Assembly: GCA_964498125.1 (NCBI GenBank)
Contig: CAZCGE010000097.1
Location: 1 to 64,000 of the forward strand
Reading direction: 5' to 3'
DNA from: CAMDBL01 sp964498125
GTDB taxonomy: Bacteria > Pseudomonadota > Alphaproteobacteria > Rhizobiales > Hyphomicrobiaceae
DNA: 64,000 nt
A program made the translations under genes and the position numbers. The notes under the pieces are model-generated. The model did not search any database. It saw only the letters and a program-made list of their open reading frames with translations, and was not told where the DNA came from. Below are positions 43,582 through 51,200 of this stretch, in pieces (positions within the stretch are counted from its first letter, which is position 1; the number at the start of each line of letters is the position of its first letter).

Positions 43582-44707
43582 GCTCGATTCTTCGACGTTC
43601 ACCCTGATGCTGGCTGCACTTCTGGCTGGCGGCGTGGGCATGGCCGTGACCATGGAACCCTGGAAGACGCTGCGCGAAAAGACCGAAAGCGCCAAGCAAT
43701 CCTCCGCCGCGGTTCAGTCGAAGCAGCCAGTGGCGTCGGCGGTGACGGTGCAGCCCAAGGCCATGTGGGTGGCATCGGCTTCCGGTCGTGTCGAACCCAT
43801 GGGTGGCGAGGTCAGGATTGGCCCGCAATCGGCCGGCCGCGTCGTCAAGGTCGCCGCAAGCATGAACGAGCAGGTGCGATCCGGCGCCGTGCTGTTGCGC
43901 CTGGATGATACGGATCTTTTTACGCGCCATGCCGCCATCGAAGCCGAGGCTGCCGTGCGCAAGCGCGAACGCGACGCCGAGACTGTGCAGCGCGGCGCCC
44001 TGGAGCGGCGCCAGGCGGAAGATGCGGTGGCTCTGGCCGAACGTGCCGCGTTCCAGTTGCGGATTGATCTCGATGTGGCCACGGAAGCGCGCCGGGCCGG
44101 CAAGATCACGCTGGAAGAGCTGAGCAAGGCCCATGACGCCCTGGCGGCCACGCGCGATAAGCTGGAGGTGGATCGCGCCACGCTGCGCCGTGTGCAGGGC
44201 CAGGCGAACATGCCGCTGCCGACCCGGCTCGAGGCGGCGTTGACGGGATCACGCTCGGAGTTGAGCCTAGCCGAATCCGCGATCGAGCGCACGCGCATCC
44301 GCGCGCCATTCAATGGCACGGTGCTGCAGATCAACGCCAAGGTTGGCGAGACCGTGGCGCCGGGCACCGAATTACCGATCCTGCTTTTCGGCGACCTCTC
44401 CCGCCTGCAGGTCCGCGCCGAGGTCGAGGAGCGCGATGTCGCCAAGATCCGCTTGGGTCAGGGCGTCGTGGTGCGATCGGACGCCTACCCCAATCGCGAC
44501 TTCGCGGGGCAGGTCACCGTCCTCGCCCAATCCCTGGCCGCGCCGCGCCTGGCCAACCGGGGTCCGCGCCGGCCGAGCGATGTGGACGTGCTCGAGGTCG
44601 TCGTCACACTCGATGGCCAGCCGCCGGTGCTGCCGGGCATGCGCGTCGACGTCTTCTTCAAGCCCGACGCCACCGTGCAGAGCGGGCCGGGCGGACGGGC
44701 GAACTGA
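43574..44707 (+). CDS. HlyD-family periplasmic adaptor, DevB-like
   Basis: Adaptor of 377 aa with an N-terminal membrane anchor (LMLAALLAGGVGMAVTMEPW), a lipoyl half-motif (GRVEPMGGEVRIGPQSAGRV), a long alpha-hairpin (about 110–225) and the second lipoyl half (IRAPFNGTVLQINAKVGETV). It links the permease to an outer-membrane channel, which is not encoded here. DevBCA-type systems in cyanobacteria export glycolipids; cargo here is unknown. Confidence 0.92.
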   Translation: MPKLDSSTFTLMLAALLAGGVGMAVTMEPWKTLREKTESAKQSSAAVQSKQPVASAVTVQPKAMWVASASGRVEPMGGEVRIGPQSAGRVVKVAASMNEQVRSGAVLLRLDDTDLFTRHAAIEAEAAVRKRERDAETVQRGALERRQAEDAVALAERAAFQLRIDLDVATEARRAGKITLEELSKAHDALAATRDKLEVDRATLRRVQGQANMPLPTRLEAALTGSRSELSLAESAIERTRIRAPFNGTVLQINAKVGETVAPGTELPILLFGDLSRLQVRAEVEERDVAKIRLGQGVVVRSDAYPNRDFAGQVTVLAQSLAAPRLANRGPRRPSDVDVLEVVVTLDGQPPVLPGMRVDVFFKPDATVQSGPGGRAN

Positions 44708-44735
44708 CGCCCCGATCGGTCACGCAATCGCGCCG

Positions 44736-45314
44736 TCAGATGGGGAATTCCAGGATGCCCCGATAGACATCCGCCAGCGGGATGGCAAGGCCTGGCGCGG
44801 CGATAGCGATGACGTCGTCGCGCTGGTCGAGTTCGATCGGCAGGCGCGGGAAGGTGCGATCCCCGCCCGCGGCGCGTTGCCATATGGTGACGCGCGGCTC
44901 GTCCTGGCTGGCGACGATGTAGGCTTCGAGCGAGGCGAGGCTCATGTACTCGGCCGGCTTGACGACGAGGTCGAGGGTAACGGAGGACGGCGAGATGATC
45001 TCGATGACGACCGCGGGGGTTGTCGTCGCCAACGCCCCTGACGGTAGACCGAGTGCCTGGACTACGACGTCGGGGTAACGCACCCGATTGCCGACATCGA
45101 CGGCAAATCCCGGCGGCAAGACGGCCCAGTGCGTTACATCGAGTTGTCGGCCCAAGAGGGCTTGAAATGATGAAATCAGCCGGTAATGCGTGAACGTCCC
45201 GCCCGTCATCTGCTGCACGACGCGGCCTCCCTCCAGCTCGTAGCGCCCGTCCTGCCGCTCGACCCAGCGCAGGAAGGTCTCCTTGTCCATCGTCAGGTCG
45301 AGAGGGGCGTTCAT
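44736..45314 (-). CDS. Uma2-family (DUF820) endonuclease-like protein
   Basis: Protein of 192 aa. Uma2 features: YELEGGRVVQQMTGGTFTHY, the Asp in RYPDVVVQ, Glu in VVIEIISPSS and Lys in LVVKPAEYMSLASLEAYIVA, ending IPLADVYRGI. Closely similar in plan to the neighbour at 45406–45993 (both contain AYIVASQDEP or ACIVASQDEP), so they are tandem paralogues that have diverged. Confidence 0.88.
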   Translation of the reverse strand: MNAPLDLTMDKETFLRWVERQDGRYELEGGRVVQQMTGGTFTHYRLISSFQALLGRQLDVTHWAVLPPGFAVDVGNRVRYPDVVVQALGLPSGALATTTPAVVIEIISPSSVTLDLVVKPAEYMSLASLEAYIVASQDEPRVTIWQRAAGGDRTFPRLPIELDQRDDVIAIAAPGLAIPLADVYRGILEFPI

Positions 45315-45405
45315 GACAGAATGACTCTTGCGTTCAGCTTGGCGACCGTGAATTCCCTGGTCGTGCCATACCGTGGCGGCGGCGCCGCGAAAGGGTCTCC
45401 CCGCT

Positions 45406-45993
45406 TCAGGGGCCGCGGATGCCGCGGTAGATCTCTTCCAGCGGCAGTACGATATCGAGGCTCGTCACGGCGATGACCTGATCGCGACCGGCGATCTCGG
45501 CGGGCACCCGCGGGAAGGATCTCGCGGCATCGGGCGCGTCCTTGGTCCGTACCGGCCGTTGCCATATCCAGCAAATCGGCTCGTCCTGACTGGCGACGAT
45601 GCAAGCCTCCAGCGAGGGAAAAGTCAGGTACTCGGTCGGCTTCTGTGTCAAATCAATACCGACGGAGAAGGCCGACAGAACCTCGATGAGCAGGATCGGC
45701 GACTGCGAGCGGCGGCCCTGCCAGTCGTCCTCGACCGGTTCGACGAGTACGTCGGGGAAGCGCGTAAACGTCGGTCTCTGCACACCGAAGTCGGACCGAT
45801 GCACGGTCCACAGCCGGTCATCGAGGCGCGTTCGAAGTGCGAAATCGAAACGGCCGGCGATCACCGAGTGCGCCCGCGTGACGTTGACCATCTGCACGAC
45901 GCGGCCCTCCTTCCACTCGTACTTGCCCTGCTGGTTGTCGAGCCAGCGGTCGAAGGCGGCCTGGTCCAGTCTCAGCTCGAAACGTGCATTCAT
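45406..45993 (-). CDS. Uma2-family (DUF820) endonuclease-like protein
   Basis: Protein of 195 aa, paralogue of the downstream gene at 44736–45314. Active-site elements are RFPDVLVEPV (Asp), ILLIEVLSAFS (Glu) and LTQKPTEYLTF (Lys). The N-terminus DNQQGKYEWKEGRVVQMVNV is a family hallmark. Third Uma2 gene of the window. The 91-bp gap between the pair has no further gene. Confidence 0.88.
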   Translation of the reverse strand: MNARFELRLDQAAFDRWLDNQQGKYEWKEGRVVQMVNVTRAHSVIAGRFDFALRTRLDDRLWTVHRSDFGVQRPTFTRFPDVLVEPVEDDWQGRRSQSPILLIEVLSAFSVGIDLTQKPTEYLTFPSLEACIVASQDEPICWIWQRPVRTKDAPDAARSFPRVPAEIAGRDQVIAVTSLDIVLPLEEIYRGIRGP

Positions 45994-46047
45994 CGTGTTG
46001 CTCCTGGCGCTTGAACCTACCAGCAGTCTGCCGGCGGCTCAATGTGC

Positions 46048-47355
46048 TCACGCCTTGCCGAACACGCGCTGGAAGATCGTGTCGACGTGCTTCAGGTGGT
46101 AGCCGAGGTCGAACATGGCTTCGAGTTCCCGCGGCTCGAGCCATTTGCTCACGTCGGGGTCGGCCTTCAGCTCGGTGAGGAAGTCGCGGCCCTGCTCCCA
46201 CGTCTTCATGGCATTGCGCTGCACCAGCGCGTAGGCGTCCTCGCGCGACGAGCCGGCCTGCGTCAGCGCCAGCAGCACGCGCTGGGAATTGTGCAAGCCC
46301 CCCAGCCGGTCGAGATTCTTGCGCATGTTCTCCGGATAGATCACCAGCTTCTCGATGACGCCGGCAAGGCGGTTCAAGGCGAAATCCAGCGTCACCGTTG
46401 CGTCAGGCCCGATCATGCGCTCGACCGAGGAGTGCGAGATATCCCGCTCGTGCCACAACGCCACGTTCTCCATGGCCGGCAGGCAATAAGCGCGCACCAT
46501 GCGGGCGAGGCCGGTCAGGTTCTCGCTGAGCACCGGATTGCGCTTGTGCGGCATCGCCGAGGAGCCCTTCTGGCCCGGCGAGAAGAATTCCTCCGCCTCC
46601 AGCACCTCGGTGCGTTGCAGATGGCGGATCTCGATCGCCAGCCGCTCCATCGAGGAGGCGACGACGGCCAGCGTGGCGAAATACATGGCGTGCCGATCGC
46701 GCGGGATCACCTGCGTCGAGACCGGCTCCGGCGCCAGCCCGAGCTTGTCCGCGACGTAGGCTTCGACGCGCGGATCGATGTTGGCGAAGGTGCCGATGGC
46801 GCCGGAGATGGCGCAGGTGGCCACCTCCTTGCGCGCCGCCAGCAGGCGCTTGCGGCCGCGCGCGAATTCAGCGTAGGCAGTGGCCAGCTTGACGCCAAAA
46901 GTGGTCGGCTCGGCATGGATGCCGTGGCTGCGGCCGATGGTCGGCGTCGACTTGTGCTCGAAGGCGCGGGCTTTCAGCGCCGCCAGCAGGCGATCGACAT
47001 CGGCGATCAGCAGGTCGCTCGCACGCACCAACTGCACATTGAAGCAGGTGTCGAGCACGTCGGACGATGTCAGCCCCAAATGCACGAAGCGCGCCTCGGG
47101 CCCAACGTGCTCGGCCAGATGCGTCAGGAAGGCGATGACGTCGTGCTTGGTGACGCGCTCGATCTCGTCGATGCGGGCGACGTCGAATGTCGCCGCCTTG
47201 CCCTTCTCCCAGATGGCGGCTGCCGCCTCCTTCGGGATCTGGCCGAGCTCGGCCATGGCCGAGGCCGCATGCGCCTCGATCTCGAACCAGATCCGAAAGC
47301 GGGTCTCTGGTTCCCAGATGGCGGTCATCTCGGGGCGTGAATAGCGGGGGATCAT
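46048..47355 (-). CDS. purB: adenylosuccinate lyase
   Basis: Purine biosynthesis enzyme of 435 aa that cleaves SAICAR and adenylosuccinate. The fumarase/aspartase superfamily signature GSSAMPHKRNP is intact, as are TSSDVLDTCFNVQL and TIGRSHGIHAEPTTFG. It lies directly downstream of the DGR on the same strand, with 211 bp between the RT stop and its start. Confidence 0.97.
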   Translation of the reverse strand: MIPRYSRPEMTAIWEPETRFRIWFEIEAHAASAMAELGQIPKEAAAAIWEKGKAATFDVARIDEIERVTKHDVIAFLTHLAEHVGPEARFVHLGLTSSDVLDTCFNVQLVRASDLLIADVDRLLAALKARAFEHKSTPTIGRSHGIHAEPTTFGVKLATAYAEFARGRKRLLAARKEVATCAISGAIGTFANIDPRVEAYVADKLGLAPEPVSTQVIPRDRHAMYFATLAVVASSMERLAIEIRHLQRTEVLEAEEFFSPGQKGSSAMPHKRNPVLSENLTGLARMVRAYCLPAMENVALWHERDISHSSVERMIGPDATVTLDFALNRLAGVIEKLVIYPENMRKNLDRLGGLHNSQRVLLALTQAGSSREDAYALVQRNAMKTWEQGRDFLTELKADPDVSKWLEPRELEAMFDLGYHLKHVDTIFQRVFGKA

Positions 47356-47566
47356 GGGGCGGGTCCGATGCTCGCGATGTTACGCGAGAAGCCCTAACAG
47401 AGGCATAGGGCTGGGGCAAACGGGGTTGGTTGGCGATATACCGATCAGATCAGCGGCGCCTGTCGGAGCCCATATGTCTCCCAGGACAGGCGCCGCCGTG
47501 GTCATGCGCGCCGACGCCAACTTAATGGCGGCCGCATCCGTGCTCATCATGGACAGCCCTGGACGC

Positions 47567-48817
47567 TTAGTGCTCGCCCGGCGAAACCGTAGTCGCGCCG
47601 GTTCTGGCTGAAAGCGTGCGCCCGACACGGAAACCGAGATTGTTGTTCCGGTTGTCGGTGGTGTTCCTGTTGCGGTTGGCCGCGCGCAGCCTCCTGGGAT
47701 TGTTGTTCCAGGAACCGCCGCGGACGACACGGCGACAAGGGGCCGTCCAGGCTTCTGCGGCGGGATCGAAACGCCCGCCACTGAAGATCGCGTGGCGCAG
47801 GCGCCACGTATCGGCTTGCTCGGCATGCGCGATCCAGGCGCGCACGCGTGCGTCGACGTCCTCTGGCTCGATCGTGCCCGCGCGCCATTGGTCGCGGAGG
47901 CCACGCAGCCGGTTGCGGAAGCGGCGCACGTTTTCCTCCGGCAGGCTACGGCCGCCGCCCGCATGCAGCTCCAGGCCCAGGAAGGTGGCGCTCACCGCGG
48001 ACGGCAGGATGATCGTCTTGCGCGGATGCAGCTTGAGGCGCCGGCCTTTGAGGTAGCGCTCGATCCGCGCCCGCCAGTCGGCCAGCACGGCCGCATCGAC
48101 GTGGAACAATGCGAAATCATCGACGTAGCGGACATAGGGCGCGTGCAACACCTCGGTGACGAAATGATCGAAGCCGTCGAGGTAGAGATTGGCGAAGAAC
48201 TGGCTCGTCAGATTGCCGATCGGCAGGCCGCGGCGACGCTCGAAGGGGGAAAACAGATCGTCTCCCGCATAATAGAGATTGACCGGCTCCTGCGCGTTCG
48301 ACCCATCGACAATCCGGTCCAAGAGCGCAAGCGTCCGTGGGCACGCGATGCGCCGACGGAACATCGATTTCAGGATCGTATGATCAATGGCGGGGAAATA
48401 GCGGTAGATGTCGCAGCGCAGGACATGCGCGTGACGATCCCGATAGTGCTCGTAGACCTCGATTGCCCGATGCGTGCCCTTGCCGACGCGGTTGGCGAAC
48501 GTCTGGTCGATGAAACCAGCCTCGAAGATCGGCTCGACCACGGCACAGAGCGCGTGATGCACGACGCGGTCGCGGAAGGGCGCGGCGGAGACGATGCGCT
48601 TCTTGGGATCCTCGACCGCGAAAGCAACGTAGCGACCGGGCCGGTAGCTGCCATCCCGCAGCTGGCGCTCCAGCGTCAGGAGCTCGTGCTCGAGACTGGC
48701 GAAGAATGTCGCGGCGCCAGGCTTCCGGCGCTTGCCCCGGACAGCGCGGTAGGCGGCGTCCCGCAGCGCGCGGAAGGTCGAGATACCGTCGAACAGGTTA
48801 TGGTGTCGTCTGGGCAT
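47567..48817 (-). CDS. DGR-type reverse transcriptase with in-frame template-repeat tail
   Basis: Reverse transcriptase of 416 aa. Catalytic aspartates are in RCDIYRYFPAID (motif 3, about residue 136) and YVRYVDDFALF (YVDD, 231–234). Motif 4 reads LPIGNLTSQFFANLYL; the IGxxxSQ form instead of QGxxxSP marks DGR enzymes. It would copy the template RNA with errors at adenines, together with Avd. The start overlaps the avd end by 20 bp and has GAAGG upstream. Residues about 361–401 are encoded by the TR, so unless translation ends differently the enzyme carries an Asn-rich copy of the target's C-terminus. DGR RTs of similar type usually stop near residue 340–370. Confidence 0.95.
   Translation of the reverse strand: MPRRHHNLFDGISTFRALRDAAYRAVRGKRRKPGAATFFASLEHELLTLERQLRDGSYRPGRYVAFAVEDPKKRIVSAAPFRDRVVHHALCAVVEPIFEAGFIDQTFANRVGKGTHRAIEVYEHYRDRHAHVLRCDIYRYFPAIDHTILKSMFRRRIACPRTLALLDRIVDGSNAQEPVNLYYAGDDLFSPFERRRGLPIGNLTSQFFANLYLDGFDHFVTEVLHAPYVRYVDDFALFHVDAAVLADWRARIERYLKGRRLKLHPRKTIILPSAVSATFLGLELHAGGGRSLPEENVRRFRNRLRGLRDQWRAGTIEPEDVDARVRAWIAHAEQADTWRLRHAIFSGGRFDPAAEAWTAPCRRVVRGGSWNNNPRRLRAANRNRNTTDNRNNNLGFRVGRTLSARTGATTVSPGEH
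47619..47736 (-). repeat. DGR template repeat (TR)
   Basis: 118-bp block paired with the variable repeat 49270–49387. On the reverse strand it is rich in AAC/AAT codons (Asn runs at RT residues 371–373 and 391–393), the usual arrangement for adenine mutagenesis. It differs from the VR at 15 positions, 14 of them adenines in the TR. The last 21 bases (47619–47639) are identical in both repeats and represent the initiation-of-homing end. Unusually, it lies inside the RT reading frame. Confidence 0.96.
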
Positions 48818-49160
48818 TGATCGCCTTCAGCCAGCCGCCCACCTGCCTGCCGATCTCGTCGATGCATCGCGCCGCGAACTCGTAGCGTCGCTTATCGAGG
48901 TATTGCATTTCGACCGAGATGCGGACGAAGTAGCGCAGCTTTTCGAGAGCCATGTTGGCTTTCACGAGGTGAGGACGCCGGTCACGCGTGTAGTTTGCCT
49001 CGATCAAACTTTCCAGCACCTCTTGTGCGAGGGTCTGGATGCGATCACCGAGCAGAAATTTCTGGCTTCTCGGAAACTTATCGAGTGCCGGGATAAGCCA
49101 CAGCAGGAAGCGAAATTGCTCTTCCAGAACGGGGCTGATCTGTTTTGAAGGTCTCTGCAT
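48798..49160 (-). CDS. avd: DGR accessory variability determinant (Avd)
   Basis: Protein of 120 aa with the Avd four-helix-bundle pattern: FRFLLWLIPALDKFPRSQKF, LLGDRIQTLAQEVLESLIEA, NMALEKLRYFVRISVEMQYL and YEFAARCIDEIGRQVGGWLK. Avd forms a basic pentamer that binds the RT and template RNA and is needed for mutagenic homing in known DGRs. It sits between the target gene and the RT, as in characterised systems. Confidence 0.93.
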   Translation of the reverse strand: MQRPSKQISPVLEEQFRFLLWLIPALDKFPRSQKFLLGDRIQTLAQEVLESLIEANYTRDRRPHLVKANMALEKLRYFVRISVEMQYLDKRRYEFAARCIDEIGRQVGGWLKAINAQTTP

Positions 49161-49182
49161 TGCAGAAAAATAACCGATTCGG

Positions 49183-49201
49183 GTGGGGACTACGTCCCCA
49201 C
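49183..49201. promoter_or_regulatory. hairpin downstream of the VR
   Basis: GTGGGGAC-TAC-GTCCCCAC, a perfect 8-bp stem with a 3-base loop, between the target gene stop and avd and about 70 bp beyond the VR. DGRs such as that of Bordetella phage BPP-1 use a hairpin/cruciform just after the VR to promote homing, so this may have the same role. It could also attenuate transcription into avd. Confidence 0.6.
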
Positions 49202-49259
49202 ACCCCTGTCATGCACAACTTCTGCAATCTTGCAAAGGGTAAAACGGTAAAAGAGCAGA

Positions 49260-50978
49260 CTAATACGTCCGCCCGACACGGAAACCGAGAAATTTGACCC
49301 GGAAGTCGGTGGAGAGCCAGTTGCGGACGGCCGCGCGCAGCCACCTGGGATTGTTGTCCCAGGAACCGCCGCGGACGACACGGCGACCGCACTCCCCTGT
49401 CGTCCGTGCACTGCCATTGCCGGGATTGCCATTGTTGCTGTCGTTCCAGCAGTCCTCGGTCCACTCCCAGACGTTGCCGTGCACCTGATAGAGTCCCCAC
49501 GGATTGGCGGCGAAGCTGTCGACCGGAACCGTGTGCCGCCGGTACTCGCCCTTCGAGCCGCCACCCTTGTAGGGATCGGCGCTGCCGTCGTAGTTGGCCT
49601 GCGTCGGCGTGATCGCGGCACCCCACCAGAACGGCGTCTGCGTGCCGGCCCGCGTCACGTACTCGCGCTCGGCCTCCGACAGCAGGCGGTAGCTCTTGCC
49701 GCTCTTGCGCGACAGCCAGGCCACGTAGGCCTTGGCATCATCCCAGTTGACATTGATCACCGGCCGCTTGCCGCGGCCCCAGCCCCGATCGTCCGGCTTG
49801 TAGCCCTTGCAGCCGCTGTCGGCGACGCAGGCATCCCACTCGTCGAACGTCACGGCGAACCTGCCGACGGCGAACGGACGGGCGATCGTGACACGCAATT
49901 GCGTCTCGTCGCTTTCTCGTTCAGGCTCGCTCGCCGGCGAGCCCATCATGAACTCGCCGGCCGGCACCACCACCATCTCCGGGCAGTCGGGGCAGTCGCG
50001 GAAGGCGCGGCCGGGCTGGGGTGCGCTGGCCTCCGCGCGCTTCCTTGCCGCCTCCGCCTCCGCCGCCTTGCGTGCTTCCTCCTGCTGCAGCATGGCCAAT
50101 TCTTGCTTGCGCTGCTCCGCGGCGACGCGCTGCCGCTCGGCCTCAGCCTTCGCGCGAGCGTCATCGTCAGCCTTCCTCTTGGCGGCTTCCGCGCGCAGCC
50201 GCGACAGCTCGGCTTCGGTCCGCCTGCGCTCCTCGTCGGCCGCCGCCAGCCGGACGCGCTCGGCCTCCTCGGCTTGCGCCTTGGCTTGCGCCAGTGCGGC
50301 GGGGTCAGACCCCTCACGTTTACCGCCGGTTGTCTGCTGCGCCGTTCGTGGTGAGGGGTCTGACCCCATCCCCGCCGGCGACCACGGCCACGGCACCGGA
50401 AAACCGGCGGCGTGGGCGCCGACGTAGGCAACCGCCAGCGTCGCCACCACGCTGGCGCCAATCCAGCCCCAGGGGGCGGCGCGGATCGGGCTCGGCCGCT
50501 CCCCGCCGATCGACTTGCGCACCGAGACGATCGCCTCGTTGAGGTCGGCCATGTCGCGGCCGAAGCGCTCGTGCGCCACGTCGTGCTTCTGGTAGAGGAC
50601 GAGCTCGTGGATGTCCGCGGGCAACTCCTCGGCACGCGGCAGCGGCGGCATCTGCCCGTCGCGCCCGACGCGCACCGGGATGACGACGATGCGGCGCTCC
50701 AATGCCGCGGCGATCTCCTCGCGCACGTAATCGCGCTCGCGGCTCGCCGCCCGCGCCCTGAGCAAGTCCATCCAGCGCGGGCCGATGACCGCGATCAGCA
50801 CGTCGCAAACGCCGAGCGCCTTGGCCAGCTCCTCGTCGAAGCGCTGGCCCGCCAGCAGATTGTCGACGTCCATGAAGACGTTGGACTTGCCGAACCTGGC
50901 CGCTAAGGCGTCGCGCACGCGCGCCGCCGCCGAAGCGTCGTCATCGCGCCGATAATTGACGAAGATCTTGCCCGGCAC
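49260..50978 (-). CDS. DGR target: TIR – membrane helix – coiled coil – FGE/SUMF (C-type lectin fold) protein
   Basis: Variable protein of about 572 aa from GTG 50978 (GTG 50987 also possible). A TIR domain (1–155) begins KIFVNYRRDD and has FMDVDNLLAGQRFDEELAKA with the glutamate expected in NAD-cleaving TIRs. A membrane helix lies at about 170–192, a Glu/Ala/Arg coiled coil at 227–318, and a formylglycine-generating-enzyme-type domain at 325–572 (MVVVPAGEFMMGS, VNWDDAKAYVAWLSR, GNVWEWTEDCW, RRVVRGGSW). The last 41 residues are written by the VR. Residues 205–226 come from a GGGGTCAGACCCC element inserted in the gene. It may be an exposed receptor with a hypervariable ligand surface and an intracellular TIR effector; that role is inferred. 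Confidence 0.93.
   Translation of the reverse strand: MPGKIFVNYRRDDDASAAARVRDALAARFGKSNVFMDVDNLLAGQRFDEELAKALGVCDVLIAVIGPRWMDLLRARAASRERDYVREEIAAALERRIVVIPVRVGRDGQMPPLPRAEELPADIHELVLYQKHDVAHERFGRDMADLNEAIVSVRKSIGGERPSPIRAAPWGWIGASVVATLAVAYVGAHAAGFPVPWPWSPAGMGSDPSPRTAQQTTGGKREGSDPAALAQAKAQAEEAERVRLAAADEERRRTEAELSRLRAEAAKRKADDDARAKAEAERQRVAAEQRKQELAMLQQEEARKAAEAEAARKRAEASAPQPGRAFRDCPDCPEMVVVPAGEFMMGSPASEPERESDETQLRVTIARPFAVGRFAVTFDEWDACVADSGCKGYKPDDRGWGRGKRPVINVNWDDAKAYVAWLSRKSGKSYRLLSEAEREYVTRAGTQTPFWWGAAITPTQANYDGSADPYKGGGSKGEYRRHTVPVDSFAANPWGLYQVHGNVWEWTEDCWNDSNNGNPGNGSARTTGECGRRVVRGGSWDNNPRWLRAAVRNWLSTDFRVKFLGFRVGRTY
49270..49387 (-). repeat. DGR variable repeat (VR)
   Basis: 118-bp 3' end of the target gene matching the TR. 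Compared with the TR (reverse strand) codon changes are AAC to GAC, AGG to TGG twice, AAC to GTC twice, AAC to CTC, ACC to TCC, AAC to TTC, AAT to TTT and AAC to AAA. All but the last are adenine changes. These alter about ten residues, from Asn/Arg/Thr to Asp, Trp, Val, Leu, Ser, Phe and Lys. Confidence 0.96.
50301..50367. repeat. GGGGTCAGACCCC palindrome inserted within a coding sequence
   Basis: GGGGTCAGACCCCTCAC (50301–50317) and GTGAGGGGTCTGACCCC (50351–50367) form a perfect 17-bp stem with a 33-base loop. The element keeps the reading frame of the TIR–FGE gene and encodes the linker GSDPSPRTAQQTTGGKREGS then DP. The same core is found after hisH. Confidence 0.9.
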
Positions 50979-51200
50979 AGTTCCCACCCCGTCGACCAAC
51001 GTGGACCGACAGTACCGCAGGCTGGATGGCGGAGTCACCGGGGATCGACACGGCAGGGCGGAGGTCGACAAGATGCTGGCGCGGCTTCGCGCACGTGCGT
51101 AGTGTGAGAGCCGCGGTCCATTCGTACCGCTGCCGATTCTGCCGCGATCCCCTATGACCACCGACATTCTTGTTCTCGGCGCCGGCGTCGTGTGCGTCCG

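Noticed and set aside
47600..47740. RT tail as the remnant of a second FGE gene
   Set aside because: Similarity to the target gene is confined to exactly 118 bp with adenine-specific differences; sequence upstream of it is unrelated to FGE domains.
47567..48817. Reading the RT as a group II intron or retron reverse transcriptase
   Set aside because: No maturase or intron RNA domains and no retron ncRNA are visible; the IGNLTSQ motif, Avd and TR/VR pair identify a DGR.
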